NCBI RefSeq assembly: GCF_037975245.1
Contig: NC_092562.1
Span: 18,814,054-18,878,053 of the forward strand
DNA length: 64,000 nucleotides
Direction: 5' to 3'
Origin: Apostichopus japonicus
Lineage: Eukaryota > Echinodermata > Holothuroidea > Aspidochirotida > Stichopodidae
How positions within the stretch are numbered: position 1 is the stretch's first letter; the number at the start of each line of letters is the position of its first letter. Positions 58,701-64,000 of the stretch are shown piece by piece. Made by a program: the position numbers and the translations under genes. The notes beneath the pieces were generated by a model. That model saw only the letters and a program-made list of their open reading frames with translations, did not search any database and was not told the origin of the DNA.

Positions 58701-61700
58701 ACAAATGTAAGAACACACATATAGATATATATACTTTGTACTATTTTGACCTCAGTAGCTTGGAATTTAAGATATGGCCACCCCCCTCCTCCCCCATGCA
58801 TGCACGGGTGAATGACTATGCATGAAATATTTATGCACACACAAAAGAGAATAAGAATAATATCTAGGACAGGAAAAGAAGCTACTAAAGTTGTTTGCTT
58901 GGTTCATAGGAATTCCATTGGAATTCTTTGTGTATGAAACAACTTCCTTCCCGTACCCTTGCTGCACGTACTCATAAATGAAAAACAACGCCAAAGAATT
59001 AAAATAAAACAGGTTGCATGAATTAATCGGCACTAGACCAAAATGGAAGAAGAAACACATATGATATTCCAAAAGCTTATTATTAATAAACTAAACTGTA
59101 TTCTTGAGATTTGGTAATGCATGTGGCTGGATTAAAAAAACTGGATGAAAAAAAAAATCTGGGAGAATAAAAAAGTTACCAAAATAATTTCAATTATTTT
59201 GTAGTTATTTTCTTTAGATACAAAGAAAGCTCTGAAACTAGCACTGCAAGAAATAAAAAGGAGAGGATTCTGATGTATATTTAGATTTACTCTGAAACGG
59301 TAACGAGTTACGACCATGTGGCAGTCATATGAATAGCATATATAATTACCTATGTTATCTTTATTCAGACGTGTTGTACTTGCCTAGCAGTGCTAGCTTA
59401 TGGCAAGTGTAGGCAGCTGCCACAAAAACAGTCTGTTTTTCTTTTTAAATGAATTATAACAGATGTCTGCTGTGGAGGTTGCCCTGTAGATGGCTAATTG
59501 TTTTCATCAAATTCAGATTACAATACTTGTAACTAAATATCCACAAATAGGTCATAAAATAATAAATTGGTATCACCCCAAAAAAATGGATTTCCACTAC
59601 TATTCACCAAGCCTACAGGGTAGCCTACATATTGGTCATAGTTGAATTAGTTTAAGTGTAATTAATTAATTATAAATATAATCATACTTATTTCCTACAT
59701 TGTTTGGGGCAAACGAGTTTGCTGTTCAGACAACCAAAGTATCAGGCATGGTCGTCAATTCTCTCAATGTTGGAACTAAGGGCCATGCAAACTCGTCATA
59801 GTTTTTATTTCAAGAATCGAACCATTCAAGATAACTTGGGGCATTGGAGTAATTTGTTGTCGATAATATCTGACATTTGAAATTTAACAAGGAGATAAAA
59901 ATCATAGGCCAAGCTTATGCTTCACGTTTCAGAGGCTAAATATTGAGGGAACAAGTTGGGGGAGGGGGAGGGGAAGAGATAGGGCAAGGGAAATGGTATA
60001 TTTAGGGAAAACTGTCTTCAGTAATTATTTCCTAGTGGGCAGCATGCAAGATTCAGTGTAAAATGATGCTTTACGACACCAGCACAAAATAATTAACACA
60101 ATCCACAGGAACCTTTCGAACAAAAGGTAACATTGTGCATTTTTTCAAACTAGAGAGAATCAGCCTCCTGCCCCCCCCCCACAGCCCCACCCCCATCGCA
60201 TGTAACCATACCTGCCATGAAAATGTGACATTGGATAACCCATCATGCAGCTCGGAGGAGAAGTTGAAGTTCGGCGGACCAGAAGAGGGCGCTGTATAGA
60301 TCAACCAAAAGAGGAGAACAAGAAAATTAGCGTATAGACTAGGACGATACCAAGCCACTAGAGACATGGTGGTGCTGTTGCCACATATATGCGATACTCT
60401 AAGAGATAGTATATCAGAGAGAGTTACAGCCGCACAGAAATCATGAAAAGTTTCTTTTTGCCTTAATTATTATTTCCGAAAAACGGGAGATATTTGTTCC
60501 ATTTTAGACTGCACAAATGGACCCTGGTAAAGCATACACTATGACAACATACATGCTGCACTGTGCTGGTTAGTTGTGATCAATATTTCTTCTGCCCTTG
60601 CGGAAGCTATGAGAATTTTGAATAAAGGTCAGCTCTACTATATAGCTTGGGCTATAGACAATAGACAACTCCAGGTCAAAGTACTTGTCGATTGATCAGG
60701 TTGCATCCATATATACATATATTATCACTAGTGCCCAAAGGTTTCCTTCAATCCTCAGAGCTGAAATATGACACTCCTGCCTGCAAAGAAATGAAGAGGT
60801 CTGAAAAAAAACTATCTAATTACAACTCAGTCCAGTGAGGTCAGTCCACTGAAGTCACTCTCCTCAGATGCAAAAACCGAAAGACTCACTAGAAAATCCA
60901 GGGATTTTTATCGCCCGCAAAATAACATTGTTGACAGATGCACTAAAAACATATTTCAAGTGGCACTAAGTGAGTTCAGCTCATTATGAAGCAAGGGGTT
61001 CCCATCTCTATGGATTTTATGAGCAAGCCTGTAAAATCTCTCTTAGCTGCATTGCTAACTTGATTAAGAAAGAAACATTAACCTCTAAAATTTGGTCTAC
61101 TTTTTCTTGGAATTTGACACACATTTCAAGACTTAAAAATGCTGCCTAAATTTTATCCTTTTGAGGTTTGAACTGCAATTGTGCTGTGAGGTAAATAAAT
61201 ACCCTCATTTTCTTGTTTTTGGTAAATACAATATATACCTTCACGTCTTGCAAACAATTTTTCAGCCTTTGCACGTGTGCACTGCAAAATATGAGCTCTG
61301 TCATTAACCCGGCAAACTTTAATACCAGCAACCTTTATCCACAATACGAAAACAAAAATAGGAGGGTTCCAAATTTTTCCGCTGGAATTTGATAAATTGC
61401 CTTTCCATGATAAAGTAGACATTCAGGGGCTCACAAAAAGTTTGTAAAAGTTGTAATATGACATGGAATGAATATATGATTTCTTCCTAAATACTTCATT
61501 TTTTTTTTTTTTTTTGTGGAGATATTGCCAGATAAAGCAGAATGTAGTTATGATCCAAATTTTGTGCAGAAATAACTGACGTAATTGCTCCCCCAATCTC
61601 ATAGAGATTTAAAACTTGTGATACTTTATGGGAACAAAAAAACCCAGACTTTGAACGCAGATTGTGACGATGATAAAGTTTGTTTATTTACCTGTCATGT

Positions 61701-63445
61701 TAGTGTGATGGCATACTGGTGATGTATCCTCTGAATACAAGCCTAGCTCCAAGTATGCAGCAACCTTTACACAGACCTGGGTGTATGGTTTGCCAGGTTC
61801 CACTTTGAAGGTAAAAGATGCATCACCTGAGACCATTATCTGATACTGTAGCATGTAAAGAAAAAAGTAGGAAATTGCAGTAAAATTTTTTTAATAAAAA
61901 AAAATAAAAAAAAAATTTTTATATCAGTTTACATATTGGAACATTTCAACAATTTGTTTCTGTAGTTTTATTCTACATTAGAGCTGGGGTGTGCCTCTGA
62001 TGGGTACGTTTTGTCAGTATTCATGTATCAACTGTTAAATGTCTCTAATAACTAGCTAATGTTTATTCATAAAGGAAGCTATAGAATTAAGAAAAAGACT
62101 TGTCAAATAGTCAATTTTTCGATGGATTTTGATGGGAGTTGCAGCTAAAAACAAAACTGAAAACTCATCTCTTTACTCAGTAATTCATTGTCTATGTACA
62201 TATTGTGAGACAATTTTTATTGGAAACTTCTCTCTTGGTCTATACATGTTTGATTTTATATCAAATTGGTATATTTTTAGTATAGGTCAGGATCGATGGC
62301 CAGACACTTGTTTTCTCATCGGTTTGCTCTTTCGTTGCATGTTCCTTGTCTGGTCAGCGGTCATTTGCTTCTTTTGCTGTGTGTTTGACTTCTTTATGTA
62401 TTTAATGACTTTTATATTTGTAAAGCGCCATGAGACTTCTGTTACGGGCGCTTAATAAGAACTGTTTATTATTATTATTATTATTATTATTGTCACGATT
62501 TCTAATGCCTATAGGAATGCTGTTCCTGGTTGTCTGTGGGCCTTTAAAGGGATACCGTGGTGGCAGGCATTGTTCGGAAGAGGAAAACCTATCATACCTC
62601 ATTGTCCTAGATACGTATGATCGAATGTAATCTATCTTTATGAGGGGGACAAAAAAAAGACCTTGATCACTCCAGGAAGTGGATCATAGTTTGCTGGTCT
62701 GTGATGTCATAATTATGACAGATATACTTTCACAGATTTACTTTATTAATACAATATTGTTATTGATATGTCCTTTTATTTGGATTGTTTGTCTTCAGGG
62801 GTCAACGTACGCTGTAATTCATTTAAAAGCTTCAAATAATATATGCATCTAGTTTGTACAAATTGCTTCTTTCCTCTTTTTCATCGGTGGATAAATGAAT
62901 TGTACAAACTAAAGAAAACCAAGCAGGAACAAGTTTATCGACAATTGACGAAGATGAAATCATGAATCTTGTTCTTGCTAGATGCATGCACAAAATTTCA
63001 CCAAATTTAAAAAAATTATAAATAAAAATAAAGAAATAAAATAGTTTGTTCCTCGATCTGTGTTGCTCAAAATGCTATATGACATGTCTTTGACCCAACA
63101 ATGTAGAAACTTTCAGCTAGTGTGACCCAACAGTTAATTAATACCTTGAACGATCAGAATGTATCCCTTCAAAGCACTTTCTTTCTTACATCGACCCAAA
63201 GACGACCCTGGGCAGGTACAAAAAAATGAATTGAATACGATTGTCTCAACTGGGGAAACAGTTAATCAAGATGTAACAATAAGTCTAATTTACCTTCTCT
63301 TGATTCCAAGAGTCTCCCTGGGTCACTATTTTTAACCTATACAACATATGCCTATAGTTCCAAGACACTGGATGGTCAAAGCTGACATGCATCTGATCTG
63401 TGCTGACCGGTGAGAGTTGGACGTTACCTGGTGGATAGGGCACCG
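54251..63445 (-). CDS. gp130-like class I cytokine receptor, long signalling tail (3' part; seven coding exons in window)
   Basis: Seven exons with consensus borders join into one open frame of about 752 residues ending at 54251. The 5' exons (signal peptide and first receptor domain, by comparison with the paralogue) lie beyond the window. Visible parts in order: the second receptor domain (CVKVAAYLELGLYSEDTSPVC, no WSxWS), a membrane-proximal fibronectin III domain, a membrane helix (ALIFISFIGLCFVAV), then KKK and Box 1, LFPDVPEPSHKHRVW. In known class I receptors Box 1 recruits JAK, and the Phi-x-x-P-x-P pattern with a following tryptophan is very like vertebrate gp130. The 498-residue tail has about 20 tyrosines and three tandem 78-79-residue repeats. 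I infer that it is the JAK/STAT signalling chain. Confidence 0.9.
54400..55115 (-). repeat. Three in-frame coding repeats of 234-237 bp in the receptor tail
   Basis: Tail residues of about 215-291, 298-371 and 377-447 are tandem copies. Each runs (D)AY..EADLKR-TGD-HL-VKE-FD-Y(V/I)-E, then a lysine- and glutamate-rich spacer, then QEKSV-EV-GYVPNK. Corresponding points on the DNA lie at 54427, 54661 and 54898, so the period is 234 and 237 bp, the latter carrying one extra codon. Each copy brings three conserved tyrosines (except the first, in which YTRE is YLGE). Confidence 0.92.
56516..56658 (-). CDS. Minus-strand receptor, transmembrane and Box 1 exon
   Basis: The acceptor is ttaattttccag and the donor GTATGG|GTAAGT. 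Phase is 1 in, 0 out, exactly as in exon 9 of the plus-strand gene. The helix is followed by MKKK and LFPDVPEP, ending in HRVW. Box 1 therefore sits about three residues after the membrane, the usual place in gp130-family chains. Confidence 0.92.
57335..57436 (-). CDS. Minus-strand receptor, FN3 exon (end of domain)
   Basis: The acceptor is attgttgacag and the donor CCAG|GTAACG. Phase is 1 in, 1 out. It encodes YCEYTAELFAENKMGISPPS, the F and G strands of a fibronectin III domain. Confidence 0.88.
57655..57840. repeat. Minisatellite of about 37 bp in an intron of the minus-strand gene
   Basis: Five units of gactatagcatagatgggga followed by (c)ggggagggga(a). Positions vary by a few bases in the G-rich part. 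Confidence 0.85.
57906..58038 (-). CDS. Minus-strand receptor, FN3 exon (middle of domain)
   Basis: The acceptor is cttttctccgcag and the donor CAATG|GTAAGG. Phase is 0 in, 1 out. It encodes GIITNYILIISWNESSC and, after a loop, IPANETKYSVN, the C to E strands. Confidence 0.88.
58515..58627 (-). CDS. Candidate alternative terminal exon (soluble receptor form)
   Basis: A good acceptor (gtttcaactttcag) at 58628-58640 opens a phase-1 frame of 36 polar, acidic residues (start SDQSCKEHPDIKLADL) ending in TGA at 58515-58517. It lies in the 2.2-kb intron after exon 60212-60291. That exon ends in phase 0, which does not fit, but exon 61692-61845 ends in phase 1, which does. Splicing 61692 to 58627 would skip the last FN3 domain and the membrane helix and give a secreted two-domain receptor. 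I see no clear nearby poly(A) signal, so this stays a candidate. Confidence 0.35.
60212..60291 (-). CDS. Minus-strand receptor, FN3 exon (start of domain)
   Basis: The acceptor is gatctatacag and the donor TGGCAG|GTATGG. Phase is 1 in, 0 out. It encodes APSSGPPNFNFSSEL and NVTFSWQ, the A and B strands, matching exon 6 of the plus-strand gene. Confidence 0.88.
61692..61845 (-). CDS. Minus-strand receptor, second receptor domain, C-terminal half
   Basis: The acceptor is ttacatgctacag and the donor GACAG|GTAAAT. Phase is 0 in, 1 out. It encodes CVKVAAYLELGLYSEDTSPVC. The paralogue reads CVKVGVRYD..SSRWSSADIVC at the same place, so WSxWS has become LYSED here. Length, 154 nt, is the same as in the paralogue. 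Confidence 0.9.
62130..62490 (+). mobile_element. CR1/L2-like LINE, 3' end fragment
   Basis: The frame from about 62138 reads QLKTKLKTHLFTQ then stop, like the C-terminus of CR1/L2-type reverse-transcriptase proteins. About 250 bases on comes ttgtaaagcgcca.gagacttc..gggcgctta.ataagaact and then a (TTA)n tail at 62466-62490. That 3' tail and simple-repeat end are typical of this LINE group and its SINEs. It lies in an intron of the minus-strand gene, in the opposite sense. Confidence 0.75.
63294..63445 (-). CDS. Minus-strand receptor, second receptor domain, N-terminal half (first exon visible)
   Basis: The acceptor is tatatactgcag and the donor GAGAAG|GTAAAT. Phase is 1 in, 0 out. It encodes VPYPPGNVQLSPVSTDQMHV and MLYRLKIVTQGDSW, a fibronectin III A-C strand pattern with the proline-rich linker typical of the hinge between the two receptor domains. 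The phase-1 acceptor shows that more coding exons lie upstream, beyond 64000. Confidence 0.88.
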
Positions 63446-63674
63446 CTGCAGTATATACAGAGAGAGAGTAGCAGAGTAAGAAAAAAACTATAGTCCATTG
63501 AGCATAGCATGATGATGTATGGAAATACAGGCACAATATCATCTGGAACCGTCACATTGACACATAAAATTGCAAATAATGTTTTGACCGTTCACCTAAG
63601 AAAAGATTCCACATGTGTCCCAATAGTCCCCCATCATTGCCTCCCCAATAATCCCCTCCCTCATTCGTGTGTAT

Positions 63675-64000
63675 CTTTGAATCAACAAAACATATCGACA
63701 TGTAAACAAAACATAACAACATGTCGACAAAACAACAGTTTCAATCAATAAAACATATCAACAAAACAAGTCTCAATCAATAAAACAAATCAACCAAACA
63801 TGTTTTCTCAATCAATAAAACATATCAATATATCAACCAAACAAAAGTCTCAATCTATACAACATATCAACATATCGACAAAACATATCAACAAACCATA
63901 ACAACATATCAACAAAACAAAAGTTTCAGTCAATAAAACATATCAACAAAACAAAAGTCTCGATCAATGAAACATATCAACAAAAGACATATCAACGTAT
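63675..64000. repeat. Degenerate short tandem repeat running off the window
   Basis: The motif aacatatcaacaaaacaaaagtctcaatcaat recurs, with shorter sub-units of acatatcaac and caatcaataaa, from about 63675 to the end. Unit spacing is irregular (about 20-45 bp). It is not a CRISPR array: the units are adjacent, imperfect and without unique spacers. Confidence 0.85.

Noticed and set aside
60071-60367. Second apparent signal peptide reading into the FN3 exon at 60291
   Set aside because: Same effect: an intronic pyrimidine tract translated as Leu, Phe and Val. The acceptor at 60292 and phase match the exon before it.
63285-63542. Apparent signal peptide fused to a receptor domain (frame starting at 63542)
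   Set aside because: The hydrophobic stretch is the translated pyrimidine tract before a perfect acceptor at 63446. The phase-1 acceptor and the paralogue both call for upstream exons.
63675-64000. Regular short repeats at the right edge, considered as a CRISPR-like array
   Set aside because: Units are adjacent and imperfect with no unique spacers, and the genome is animal.

Overview
This is an AT-rich, intron-rich, repeat-laden animal genomic window. Nothing in it looks bacterial, and almost all open frames are short chance frames. The best guess is a marine invertebrate deuterostome such as an echinoderm (sea cucumber-like) or hemichordate. That guess rests on vertebrate-like gp130-type receptor genes with many phase-conserved introns, a CR1/L2-like LINE tail, a DIRS-like reverse-transcriptase relic, and many small hAT-like and Harbinger-like elements. 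It is inference; no marker gene fixes the species.

The gene content lies in the right half. A plus-strand gene (coding exons 33579-49654, ten exons, 485 codons in one open frame) encodes a type I membrane protein. It has a signal peptide, a class I cytokine-receptor homology module (C-x10-C-x-W, a second cysteine pair, and a degenerate WSxWS), one more fibronectin III domain, a transmembrane helix and a short tail of about 96 residues without a Box 1. Facing it tail to tail is a minus-strand gene (coding exons 63445 down to 54251; its 5' exons lie beyond base 64000). It encodes the same membrane-proximal architecture, but with a textbook Box 1 directly after the membrane helix and a 498-residue tail. 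That tail holds about 20 tyrosines and three tandem 78-79-residue repeats. The membrane-proximal exons of the two genes match one for one in order and intron phase, so they are inverted paralogues. The long-tailed protein looks like the JAK/STAT-coupled signalling chain. The short-tailed one looks like a ligand-binding alpha chain or a decoy. A possible alternative terminal exon at 58515-58627 could give a soluble form of the long receptor.

The left half (1-33 kb) has no gene I can name. Two weak candidate exons on the minus strand lie at 947-1109 and 2003-2150. The rest is repeats: a 97-bp array (1-291), a 168/209-bp array (2801-3345), three transposons nested inside one another with target-site duplications at each level (7704-9436), further hAT-like elements (10112-10612, 23196-24718), a TIR element (22083-22607), a DIRS-like RT remnant (15475-16215), tRNA-derived sequences associated with (TA)n tracts (18.8-19.3 kb, 26.4-27.6 kb), and a poly-G-bearing 173-182-bp array (28467-28940). 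The introns of the receptor genes contain a Harbinger-like MITE (37078-37321), a 5-bp-TSD TIR element (34092-34418), minisatellites and a LINE 3' end (62130-62490).

All boundaries come from reading splice signals and frames by eye. No alignment or expression data were available.
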